From assembly GCA_910589485.1 (NCBI GenBank), contig CAJUSW010000015.1, positions 1 to 64,000 on the forward strand: a stretch of 64,000 nt of DNA, read 5' to 3'. Below, one piece after another: positions 1-8,100 of this stretch; the stretch's first letter is position 1; every line of letters starts with the position of its first letter. Made by a program: the position numbers and the translations under genes. Source of the DNA: an uncultured Duncaniella sp. (GTDB lineage: Bacteria > Bacteroidota > Bacteroidia > Bacteroidales > Muribaculaceae). A model generated the notes under the pieces. The model did no database searches. It saw only the letters and a list, made by a program, of their open reading frames with translations, and was not told where the DNA came from.

Positions 1-2
1 AA

Positions 3-85
3 GGGCGAATACCAGAGTGGCCAAATGGGGCAGACTGTAAATCTGCTGGTTTATACCTTCGGTGGTTCGAATCCATCTTCGCCCA
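3..85 (+). tRNA. tRNA-Tyr (GTA)
   Basis: The acceptor stem GGGCGAA (3-9) pairs with TTCGCCC (78-84) and the discriminator is A85. The anticodon stem is 30-34 with 42-46, and the anticodon GTA is at 37-39. The long variable arm expected of a class II tRNA-Tyr is present and the T-loop TTCGAAT is normal. CCA is not encoded. It is the first of three tRNAs in front of tuf, a common bacterial arrangement. Confidence 0.95.
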
Positions 86-97
86 CACTCAATTATT

Positions 98-170
98 GCG
101 GAAGTAGCTCAGTTGATAGAGCATCAGCCTTCCAAGCTGAGGGTCGCGAGTTTGAGCCTCGTCTTCCGCT
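98..170 (+). tRNA. tRNA-Gly (TCC) with altered elbow pair
   Basis: GCGGAAG (98-104) pairs with CTTCCGC (163-169), and the discriminator is T170. The anticodon TCC is at 131-133, flanked by a perfect five-pair stem. Two normally invariant positions differ: the D-loop has G18-A19 instead of G18-G19, and the T-loop reads TTTGAGC, giving T56 instead of C56. A19 and U56 could still pair, so the change looks compensated and the gene is probably functional. CCA is not encoded. Confidence 0.93.
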
Positions 171-182
171 CTAAGACATAAC

Positions 183-257
<75 letters not shown>

Positions 258-274
258 TTTTCAACCCCATCCAG

Positions 275-311
275 ACGGCCTCGATAGTGCGTTAACGCTA
301 TCGTGGCGTCT
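275..311 (+). other. hairpin between tRNA-Thr and tuf
   Basis: CGATAG and CTATCG flank a short AT-containing loop, extended by outer GACG/CGTC pairing. No T-run follows, so it looks more like an RNA-processing or leader structure than a terminator. This is inference from base pairing only. Confidence 0.35.
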
Positions 312-353
312 TGTCGAAAACGCAATCATTAATCAAGCAATAATAGCAAAGTT

Positions 354-1538
354 ATGGCAAAAGAAAAATTCGAAAGAACGAAGCCGCATGTAAACATCGG
401 TACTATCGGCCACGTTGACCATGGCAAGACTACCCTTACCGCAGCCATCACCACTGTGCTCGCTAAGAAGGGCCTCTCAGAGGTAAAGTCTTTCGACCAG
501 ATCGACAACGCTCCCGAGGAGAAGGAGCGTGGTATTACAATTAACACCGCTCACGTAGAGTATGAGACCGCTAACCGTCACTATGCTCACGTTGACTGCC
601 CGGGCCACGCTGACTATGTGAAGAACATGGTAACCGGTGCTGCTCAGATGGACGGTGCTATCATCGTAGTAGCCGCTACCGACGGTCCCATGCCCCAGAC
701 CCGCGAGCACATCCTTCTCGCCCGTCAGGTGAACGTTCCCCGTCTGGTTGTATTCCTCAACAAGTGCGACATGGTCGACGACGAGGAGATGTTCGACCTC
801 GTAGAGATGGAGATGCGTGATCTTCTTTCGACTTACGAATACGATGGCGACGAGACTCCTATCATCCGTGGTTCTGCCCTCGGTGCTCTCAATGGTGAGC
901 CCCAGTGGGAGGAGAAGGTTATGGAGCTCATGGAGGCTGTTGACAACTGGATTCCCCTGCCTCCCCGCGACATCGATAAGCCCTTCCTTATGCCTGTTGA
1001 GGACGTGTTCTCAATCACCGGTCGTGGTACCGTTGCTACCGGCCGTATCGAGACTGGTATCGTGAAGGTAGGCGATGAGGTTCAGATCATGGGTCTCGGC
1101 GCAGACATGAAGTCGGTAGTAACCGGCGTTGAGATGTTCCGCAAGCTCCTCGATCAGGGCGAAGCCGGTGACAACGTAGGTCTGCTCCTCCGTGGTATCG
1201 ACAAGAAGGACATCAAGCGCGGTATGGTAATCTGCCATCCGGGTGTTGTTAAGCCCCACAGCAAGTTCAAAGCTTCTGTATATATCCTCAAGAAAGAGGA
1301 AGGTGGCCGTCACACTCCTTTCCACAACAAGTACCGTCCTCAGTTCTACATCCGTACACTTGACGTAACCGGTGAGATCACTCTCCCCGAGGGTGTAGAG
1401 ATGGTAATGCCCGGTGACCACGTTGAGATCAACGTAGAGCTTATCAACCCGGTAGCTTGCGACGCAGGTCTTCGCTTCGCTATCCGTGAGGGTGGCCGCA
1501 CCGTAGGTTCGGGTCAGATCACCGAGATCCTCGAATAA
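354..1538 (+). CDS. tuf: elongation factor Tu
   Basis: EF-Tu is the GTPase that delivers aminoacyl-tRNA to the ribosomal A site. The 394-residue product is standard length. The P-loop GHVDHGKT is at residues 19-26, followed by the switch region with GITIN, the DCPGH motif and NKCD. Domains 2 and 3 follow and the protein ends in GQITEILE. The ATG at 354 gives the family's usual MAKEKFER start. It sits between two groups of tRNA genes and ahead of secE-nusG. Codon choice is strongly biased towards GCT, GGT, AAC and AAG, as expected for a very highly expressed gene. Confidence 0.99.
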   Translation: MAKEKFERTKPHVNIGTIGHVDHGKTTLTAAITTVLAKKGLSEVKSFDQIDNAPEEKERGITINTAHVEYETANRHYAHVDCPGHADYVKNMVTGAAQMDGAIIVVAATDGPMPQTREHILLARQVNVPRLVVFLNKCDMVDDEEMFDLVEMEMRDLLSTYEYDGDETPIIRGSALGALNGEPQWEEKVMELMEAVDNWIPLPPRDIDKPFLMPVEDVFSITGRGTVATGRIETGIVKVGDEVQIMGLGADMKSVVTGVEMFRKLLDQGEAGDNVGLLLRGIDKKDIKRGMVICHPGVVKPHSKFKASVYILKKEEGGRHTPFHNKYRPQFYIRTLDVTGEITLPEGVEMVMPGDHVEINVELINPVACDAGLRFAIREGGRTVGSGQITEILE

Positions 1539-1577
1539 TACCGCTCTTCGTCAACGAAGAAGACGATATAACCCCAT

Positions 1578-1638
1578 AAGAAACCGGCCTCTTTGAGAGG
1601 CGTGCCATAATTGACTTCCCCGAGCGGCCGGTTTCTTT
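1578..1638 (+). terminator. hairpin after tuf, probable terminator or processing site
   Basis: A perfect 12-bp pairing of AAGAAACCGGCC (1578-1589) with GGCCGGTTTCTT (1626-1637) closes a 36-base loop. The loop side also offers a competing small hairpin, CCTCT/AGAGG at 1588-1600. The pyrimidine-rich end gives only a weak U tract. tRNA-Trp begins six bases downstream, so the structure could equally separate tuf mRNA from the tRNA by processing. Confidence 0.55.
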
Positions 1639-1643
1639 CATAC

Positions 1644-1716
1644 ACGGGACTAGCTCAGTTGGTAGAGCACCGGTCTCCAAAACCGGGTGTCGGGAGTTCG
1701 AGTCTCTCGTCCCGTG
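1644..1716 (+). tRNA. tRNA-Trp (CCA)
   Basis: ACGGGAC (1644-1650) pairs with GTCCCGT (1709-1715), with discriminator G1716 as in other bacterial tRNA-Trp. The anticodon CCA is at 1677-1679 in a CCGGT/ACCGG stem. D-loop and T-loop are normal. The gene is wedged between tuf and secE, a conserved arrangement in many bacteria. Confidence 0.96.
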
Positions 1717-1732
1717 CTAAAAAAGAAAAGAA

Positions 1733-1933
1733 ATGAGTAAACTTAAACTACTTACGGATATAGAGGAGTCTTATACCGAGTTGCGATATAAGACTTCTTG
1801 GCCTACAAGAAGCCAGCTGGTCAAGAGCGCGGTTATCGTGCTGATAGCTTCCATCATCATAGCAGCGATAATCTTTGTGATGGACCAGGTGGTTGACACC
1901 ATTATGCACTTTATCTACAGCTTGGGGCAATAA
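1733..1933 (+). CDS. secE: preprotein translocase subunit SecE
   Basis: SecE is the small subunit of the SecYEG channel in the inner membrane. The 66-residue product has the short single-span form found outside the enterics: an amphipathic N-terminal helix, the conserved W-P-T at about 23-25, and one membrane helix at about 32-50. It starts 16 bases after tRNA-Trp and ends 18 bases before nusG, so it is the first gene of the secE-nusG-rplKAJL-rpoBC series. Confidence 0.96.
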   Translation: MSKLKLLTDIEESYTELRYKTSWPTRSQLVKSAVIVLIASIIIAAIIFVMDQVVDTIMHFIYSLGQ

Positions 1934-1951
1934 TCTTTAAGGTAATTATCA

Positions 1952-2503
1952 ATGGCTGACGAAAAGAAAAAAGCTTGGTATGTGCTGCGCGCCATCTCAG
2001 GCAAAGAAGCTAAGGTCAAAGAAGTATTGGACGGAGCAATCCGCAACACCGGCCTCGGCAATTACGTTTTCCAAGTATTGATTCCGACCGAAAAGGTGAT
2101 GTCGGTCCGCAACGGCAAGAAAGTCGTTAAGGAAAAGAACCTCTACGGAGGTTATGTGTTTGTAGAGTGCATTCTTACAGGTGAAGTCCTTTATGAGCTC
2201 CGTAACACCACCAATGTCATCGACTTCCTTCGTGGACGTGGCAAAAACGCCGCCCCCGAGGCACTGCGCGAGAGCGAGGTGCTAAGAATGATGGGAGCTG
2301 CCGATGAATTGATTGACACTGCCACTGATGGTAATGACTACATGGTGGGTGAGACCGTCAAGGTGACTGCTGGTCCATTCAGCGGTTTCTCAGGAATCAT
2401 TGAGGAGGTCAACCGAGAGAAGAAAAAGCTCAAGGTGATGGTCAAGATTTTCGGGCGTAAAACCCCGCTTGAACTCGAAAATTCGCAAGTAGAGCGTGAA
2501 TAA
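1952..2503 (+). CDS. nusG: transcription termination/antitermination factor NusG
   Basis: NusG binds RNA polymerase and links it to Rho or to the ribosome. The 183-residue protein has the NGN domain (about 5-115, starting with the typical WYVLRAISGKE) and a C-terminal KOW domain (about 125-180, with VTAGPFSGFSG). No extra insert domain is visible, so this is ordinary NusG rather than a capsule-type specialised paralogue such as UpxY. It lies directly after secE. Confidence 0.97.
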   Translation: MADEKKKAWYVLRAISGKEAKVKEVLDGAIRNTGLGNYVFQVLIPTEKVMSVRNGKKVVKEKNLYGGYVFVECILTGEVLYELRNTTNVIDFLRGRGKNAAPEALRESEVLRMMGAADELIDTATDGNDYMVGETVKVTAGPFSGFSGIIEEVNREKKKLKVMVKIFGRKTPLELENSQVERE

Positions 2504-2742
2504 TCCAATCGCGCGGTGCTTGACAATGAAAATCTCCTTTACATAAAGCACACCGACCCTGACGCTTGATTCAAAAGAATCTTTGCGATGGGGCTGGTTG
2601 TTTGTGTGAGAATTCAGTCAAGCCCACGGGAGATGTCACGGACCGCTGAGGCACTCACTCTCATGGTTACGCACGAGAGACAAACCTAAGTGGCAGAGGA
2701 CATCGTTTTAACCGAATCATTAACAAAAAATTTAGATTTATC
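2504..2742 (+). promoter_or_regulatory. 239-base leader before rplK
   Basis: This is the only long gap inside the nusG-rplK-rplA-rplJ-rplL run. It contains a small GATTC/GAATC hairpin (2568-2581) and a CTCTC/GAGAG hairpin (2658-2679). In other bacteria ribosomal protein L1 represses rplK-rplA by binding the rplK leader, so a similar control element could be here. I cannot show an L1-binding fold from sequence alone. No protein-coding frame is convincing in it. Confidence 0.35.
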
Positions 2743-3186
2743 ATGGCTAAAGAAATTGCTGGACAGATCAAATTGCAAATCAAAGGCGGAGCAGCCAATC
2801 CTTCGCCTCCAGTTGGTCCTGCTCTTGGTTCCAAGGGTATCAACATCATGGAGTTTTGCAAGCAATTCAATGCCCGCACCCAGGACAAGGCCGGCAAGGT
2901 ACTCCCTGTAGTAATCACTTATTACACCGACAAGAGCTTTGACTTCGTAGTCAAGACTCCGCCGGTTGCCATCCAGCTCCTCGAGGCTTCCAAGATCAAG
3001 AGCGGTTCGGCCCAGCCTAACCGTAAGAAGGTAGCCGAGATCACCTGGGACCAGGTAAAGGCAATTGCTGAGGACAAAATGCCCGATTTGAACTGTTTCA
3101 ACGTTGCATCGGCAATGCGTATGGTTGCCGGTACTGCCAGAAGCATGGGTATCACCGTGAAAGGAACATTCCCCGAAAACATTTAA
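2743..3186 (+). CDS. rplK: 50S ribosomal protein L11
   Basis: L11 builds the GTPase-associated centre of the large subunit with the L10/L12 stalk. The 147-residue length and MAKEIAGQIKLQIKGG start are typical. The proline-rich NPSPPVGPALG stretch near residues 19-29 is the conserved N-terminal domain signature. The C-terminal RNA-binding domain ends in ARSMGITV. It lies 12 bases before rplA. Confidence 0.98.
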   Translation: MAKEIAGQIKLQIKGGAANPSPPVGPALGSKGINIMEFCKQFNARTQDKAGKVLPVVITYYTDKSFDFVVKTPPVAIQLLEASKIKSGSAQPNRKKVAEITWDQVKAIAEDKMPDLNCFNVASAMRMVAGTARSMGITVKGTFPENI

Positions 3187-3198
3187 TCTTCAATTGAC

Positions 3199-3894
3199 AT
3201 GACAAAGCTGACCAAAAATCAAAAGATTGCCCAGGAGAAGGTTGAAGCAGGGAAAGCCTACACGCTTGCCGAAGCTGTAGATCTCGTAAAGGAGATTACC
3301 TTCACCAAGTTTGACGCTTCGCTTGACGTAGACGTTCGTCTTGGCGTTGATCCCCGTAAGGCCAACCAGATGGTACGTGGCGTGGTTACACTCCCCAACG
3401 GAACCGGTAAGCAGGTGCGCGTGCTCGTGCTCTGCAACTCGGATGCCGAGGCTGCCGCCAAGGCTGCCGGAGCTGACTACGTAGGCCTCGATGAGTATAT
3501 TGAGAAGATCAAGGGTGGATGGACCGACATCGACGTTATCATCACCCAGCCCGCCATCATGGGTAAGATCGGTGCCCTGGGCCGTGTGCTCGGACCCCGC
3601 GGACTCATGCCTAACCCCAAGAGCGGTACAGTAACCGTTGACGTTGCCAAGGCTGTCGAGGAGGTTAAGAAGGGTAAGATCGACTTCAAGGTTGACAAGA
3701 ACGGTATCGTTCACTCTTCGGTAGGTAAGGTGTCGTTTGACGCTAAGGCTGCCCGCGAGAATGTGCGTGAGTTCATCAACACCCTCATCAAGCTCAAGCC
3801 CGCTACCGCCAAGGGTACTTACATCAAGAGCATTTATCTTTCGAGCACCATGAGTCCGGGCATCAAGATCGACCCCAAGTCGATTGATGAGTAA
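3199..3894 (+). CDS. rplA: 50S ribosomal protein L1
   Basis: L1 binds the mobile stalk of 23S rRNA and in several bacteria represses its own operon. The 231-residue length is usual. The family segments RVLGPRGLMPNPK and GKIDFKVDKNG are both present in the expected order. It is followed after 24 bases by rplJ, leaving no room for a separate L10 leader of the kind seen in other bacteria. Confidence 0.98.
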   Translation: MTKLTKNQKIAQEKVEAGKAYTLAEAVDLVKEITFTKFDASLDVDVRLGVDPRKANQMVRGVVTLPNGTGKQVRVLVLCNSDAEAAAKAAGADYVGLDEYIEKIKGGWTDIDVIITQPAIMGKIGALGRVLGPRGLMPNPKSGTVTVDVAKAVEEVKKGKIDFKVDKNGIVHSSVGKVSFDAKAARENVREFINTLIKLKPATAKGTYIKSIYLSSTMSPGIKIDPKSIDE

Positions 3895-3918
3895 TCCATC
3901 TAAAGCTGACTGAACAAA

Positions 3919-4449
3919 ATGAAAAAGGAAGATAAAATCATAGCTATCCAGAACATAGCCAAGACTATCCAGGAGTACAGCTGCTTCTATCTCGTGGAGA
4001 CCGCCGGTCTCGACGCTGAGAAGACCACCGCACTCCGTCGCGCCTGCAACAAGGCCGAGATCAAGCTCATGGTAGTCAAGAACACCCTTCTCCACAAGGC
4101 TCTCGAGAGCCTGGAGGGTGACTACACCGAGCTCTACGGCGTGCTGCACGGATCCACCTCCCTTATGCTCAGCAACACAGGCAACGCTCCTGCCAAGCTG
4201 ATCAAGGATATCCTCAAGGCCGACAAGGATGCTAAGCTCCCCGCCTTCAAGGCTGCTTTCGTAGAAGAGACCGTATATGTCGGAGCCGACCAGCTCGATA
4301 CCCTCGTGGCTATCAAGAGCAAGAACGAGCTCATCGCCGACGTCATCGCTCTTCTCCAGTCACCCGCCAAGAACGTTATCTCCGGTCTCCAGTCCGGTGG
4401 CAACAAGCTTCATGGCATTCTCGAGACCCTCTCCAAGAAGGAGGCTTAA
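3919..4449 (+). CDS. rplJ: 50S ribosomal protein L10
   Basis: L10 anchors the L7/L12 dimers to the ribosome. The 176-residue product has the N-terminal rRNA-binding domain (MKKEDKIIAIQNIAKTI, then VVKNTLLHKAL at about 52-62) and a C-terminal helix that would carry the L12 dimers. It is slightly longer than E. coli L10 (165). It lies 60 bases before rplL. Confidence 0.97.
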   Translation: MKKEDKIIAIQNIAKTIQEYSCFYLVETAGLDAEKTTALRRACNKAEIKLMVVKNTLLHKALESLEGDYTELYGVLHGSTSLMLSNTGNAPAKLIKDILKADKDAKLPAFKAAFVEETVYVGADQLDTLVAIKSKNELIADVIALLQSPAKNVISGLQSGGNKLHGILETLSKKEA

Positions 4450-4509
4450 TCTCGGGCACAAAACCAATCTTTCAACCCCATTCAAAAACAACAAAACATC
4501 TATACAATC

Positions 4510-4887
4510 ATGGCAGATCTCAAAGCTTTTGCAGAACAACTCGTTAACCTCACCGTAAAGGAAGTAAACGAACTCGCTCAGATCCTCAAGGAGGAGTACG
4601 GTATCGAACCCGCAGCTGCAGCTGTAGCTGTAGCAGCCGGCCCCGCCGCTGGTGGTGCAGCCGCTGAGGAGGAGAAGACCTCATTCGACGTAGTACTCAA
4701 GTCAGCCGGCGCAAGCAAGCTCGCTGTTGTTAAGCTCGTTAAGGAGCTCACCGGTCTTGGCCTTAAGGAGGCTAAGGAGATGGTTGACGGTGCTCCCTCC
4801 GTTATCAAGGAAGGCATCGCCAAGGCTGACGCCGAGGGTCTCAAGAAGCAGCTCGAAGAGGCTGGTGCTGAGGTTGAGCTTAAGTAA
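4510..4887 (+). CDS. rplL: 50S ribosomal protein L7/L12
   Basis: L7/L12 is the multicopy stalk protein that recruits translation GTPases. The 125-residue product has an N-terminal dimerisation helix, an Ala/Gly-rich hinge at about 35-55, and a C-terminal globular domain with KTSFDVVL and LGLKEAKEMVDGAP. Codon bias is extreme, in keeping with the protein's abundance. A strong hairpin between this gene and rpoB probably lowers transcription into rpoBC. Confidence 0.98.
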   Translation: MADLKAFAEQLVNLTVKEVNELAQILKEEYGIEPAAAAVAVAAGPAAGGAAAEEEKTSFDVVLKSAGASKLAVVKLVKELTGLGLKEAKEMVDGAPSVIKEGIAKADAEGLKKQLEEAGAEVELK

Positions 4888-4967
4888 GCAAGCTACCCCT
4901 ACCGGTAATACAGAGTCGCGCCGCCGAGAGCCCCTGAGGCCTGTGCGCGCGTGACATCGCAAGAAAA

Positions 4968-5001
4968 AGGTTAAGATTCTCCCCCGGGAGTATCTTAACC
5001 T
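4968..5001 (+). terminator. hairpin between rplL and rpoB, likely attenuator or processing site
   Basis: A 15-bp stem with one mismatch, AGGTTAAGATTCTCC with GGAGTATCTTAACCT, closes a tight C-rich loop. No U tract follows (TATTCTGCG). In E. coli the rplL-rpoB gap holds an attenuator and an RNase III site that reduce rpoBC expression relative to ribosomal proteins. The position here fits the same role, by inference. The rest of the 285-base gap is AT-rich with no other gene. Confidence 0.6.
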
Positions 5002-5172
5002 ATTCTGCGTTAAAACACTCTCTCTTTGATTAAAAAATCATAAATAATTATATTTATAAATAAAAGTTAAGCGAAATATCCCCAAAAACGACCGAAAAAC
5101 AGCTTTTATAGCTGAGATATTGAGGATTAAGCCTGACGACGTTGTTAAATATAGTTAAACAGATAATTTTAG

Positions 5173-8100
5173 ATGTCAGACACCCAAGCCATCAAGCCGC
5201 GCGTAAACTTTACCACGGTAAAAAATCCTTTCCCTTACCCCGACTTTCTCGAGGTGCAGCTGAAGTCCTTCCAGGATTTCCTTCAGCTCGACACTCCCCC
5301 CGAGAAACGTAACAACGAGGGTCTGTATAAGGTTTTTGCCGAGAACTTCCCTATCGCCGACACGCGCAACAACTTTGTACTCGAATTTCTCGATTACTAC
5401 ATTGACCCGCCCCGCTACACTATCGACGAGTGTCTGGAGCGCGGCCTGACCTACAGTGTGCCCCTCAAGGCCAAGCTAAAGCTATACTGCACCGACCCCG
5501 ACCATGAGGATTTCGCCACAGTGATACAGGATGTGTATCTGGGCGCCATCCCCTACATGACCGACAAGGGCACCTTTGTGATCAACGGTGCCGAGCGCGT
5601 GGTCGTGTCGCAGCTCCACCGTTCGCCGGGCGTGTTCTTCGGACAGAGCACCCATGCCAACGGAACCAAACTCTACAGCGCGCGTATCATCCCGTTCCGC
5701 GGCAGCTGGATTGAGTTTGCGACTGACATCAACAACGTGATGTACGCTTACATCGACCGTAAGAAGAAACTTCCCGTTACCACCCTGCTCCGTGCCATCG
5801 GCCTCGAGAGCGACAAGGACATCATCGAGATCTTCGGACTGGCCGAGGAGGTGAGGGTCAACAAGACCAACCTCAAGAAAGCCCTGGGCCGCAAGCTCGC
5901 TGCCCGTGTGCTCAAGACCTGGGCCGAGGACTTCGTGGACGAGGATACCGGCGAGGTTGCTTCGATCGAGCGTAACGAGGTGATACTCGACCGCGAGAGC
6001 GTGATCGAGGAGAGCGACATCGAGAACATACTCAACTCGGGCGTGCAGACCATCCTGCTCCACAAGGAGGATGTCAACACCACCGACTACAAGATAATCT
6101 TCAACACCCTCCAGAAGGACGCCACCAACTCGGAGAAGGAAGCTATCCAGTACATCTACAGGCAGCTGCGCAACGCGGAGCCACCGGATGACGCGAGCGC
6201 ACGCGAGGTGATCACCAACCTCTTCTTCTCGGAGAAGCGTTACGACCTCGGCGAGGTAGGCCGCTACAGGATCAACAAGAAACTGGGCCTCACCACCTCG
6301 ATGGACGTGAAGGTGCTCACCAAGGAGGACATCATCGCTATCATCAAGTATCTCATCGAGCTTATCAACTCCAAGACCGATGTGGATGATATCGACCACC
6401 TGAGCAACCGCCGTGTACGCACAGTAGGCGAGCAGCTCTACAACCAGTTTGGCGTGGGTCTCGCCCGCATGTCGCGTACCATCCGCGAGAGGATGAACGT
6501 GCGTGACAATGAGGTGTTTACCCCGATCGACCTTATCAACGCCAAGACGATCTCGAGTGTGATCAACTCGTTCTTCGGCACCAATGCGCTGTCGCAGTTC
6601 ATGGACCAGACCAACCCTCTGGCCGAGATCACCCACAAGCGTCGTCTGTCGGCCCTCGGCCCCGGCGGTCTGTCGCGAGAGCGTGCAGGCTTCGAGGTGC
6701 GAGACGTACACTATACCCACTATGGCCGTCTGTGCCCGATCGAGACCCCTGAGGGTCCTAACATCGGTCTGATCTCGTCACTGTGTGTGTATGCCAAGAT
6801 CAACGACCTCGGCTTCATCGAGACCCCCTACCGCGAGGTGAAGGATGGCCAGGTGAACCTGAGCAACGACGAGGTGGTGTATCTCACCGCCGAGATCGAG
6901 GAGGGCAAGATCATAGCACAGGGCAATGCTCCGGTCAACGACGAGGGCGTGTTCCTCAACGACCGCGTGAAGGCCCGCATGGACGCCGACTTCCCCATCG
7001 TGGCTCCCGACCAGGTGGAGCTGATGGACGTATCTCCCTCCCAGATCGCATCGATCGCCGCATCGCTCATCCCGTTCCTCGAGCATGACGACGCCAACCG
7101 TGCCCTCATGGGATCTAACATGATGCGCCAGGCCGTGCCTCTGCTCCGTAGCGAGAGCCCCATCGTGGGTACAGGTATCGAGGGTCAGCTGATCCGCGAC
7201 TCCCGCACCCAGATCATGGCCGAGGGAGCTGGTGTGATCGAGTTTGTCGACGCTACCGTGATCCGCATCCGCTATGACCGCACCGAGGAGGAGGAATTCG
7301 TGGCATTTGAGGACAGCGTGAAGGAATATCGCCTGCCCAAGTTCCGCAAGACCAACCAGAGCACCACTATCGACCTGCGCCCCATCTGCAACAAGGGCCA
7401 GCGCGTGGTGAGAGGCGACATCCTCACCGAGGGCTACTCCACCGAGAAGGGCGAGCTCGCACTGGGCCGCAACCTCAAGGTGGCGTTCATGCCCTGGAAG
7501 GGTTACAACTATGAGGACGCCATCGTGCTCAACGAGCGCATGGTGCGCGAGGATATCCTCACCTCGGTACACGTGGATGACTTCACCCTCGAGGTGCGCG
7601 AGACCAAGCGCGGCATGGAGGAGCTGACTTCCGATATCCCCAACGTGAGCGAGGATGCCACCAAGGACCTCGACGAGCGCGGTATCGTGCGCGTGGGTGC
7701 CCACATCATCCCCGGCGACATCATGATCGGTAAGATCACCCCGAAGGGCGAGAGCGACCCCACTCCCGAGGAGAAGCTGCTCCGCGCCATCTTCGGCGAC
7801 AAGGCCGGCGATGTGAAGGATGCCTCACTCAAGGCTTCACCCTCGCTCAAGGGCGTGGTGATAGGAACCCATCTCTATCAGAAGGCTGAGAAGAAGAAGA
7901 CCAAGAAGGCTTCGAGCGCCGTGCTCCCCAAACTCGACGAGGAGTACGAAGAACGCCAGAACGACCTCAAGGATCTCCTGGTGAAGAAACTCATGGTCCT
8001 GACCGACGGCAAGACCTCGCAGGGCGTGAAGGACTTCCTGGGCAGCGACGTTATCCCCAAGGGAGCGAAGTTTGCCGCCGGAACCCTCAAGGAGATCGAC

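Noticed and set aside
5482..6720. 412-codon open frame antisense to rpoB
   Set aside because: A shadow frame from strong codon bias in rpoB; composition is His/Leu/Val-rich with no domain. The same holds for the 510-codon frame opposite rpoC.
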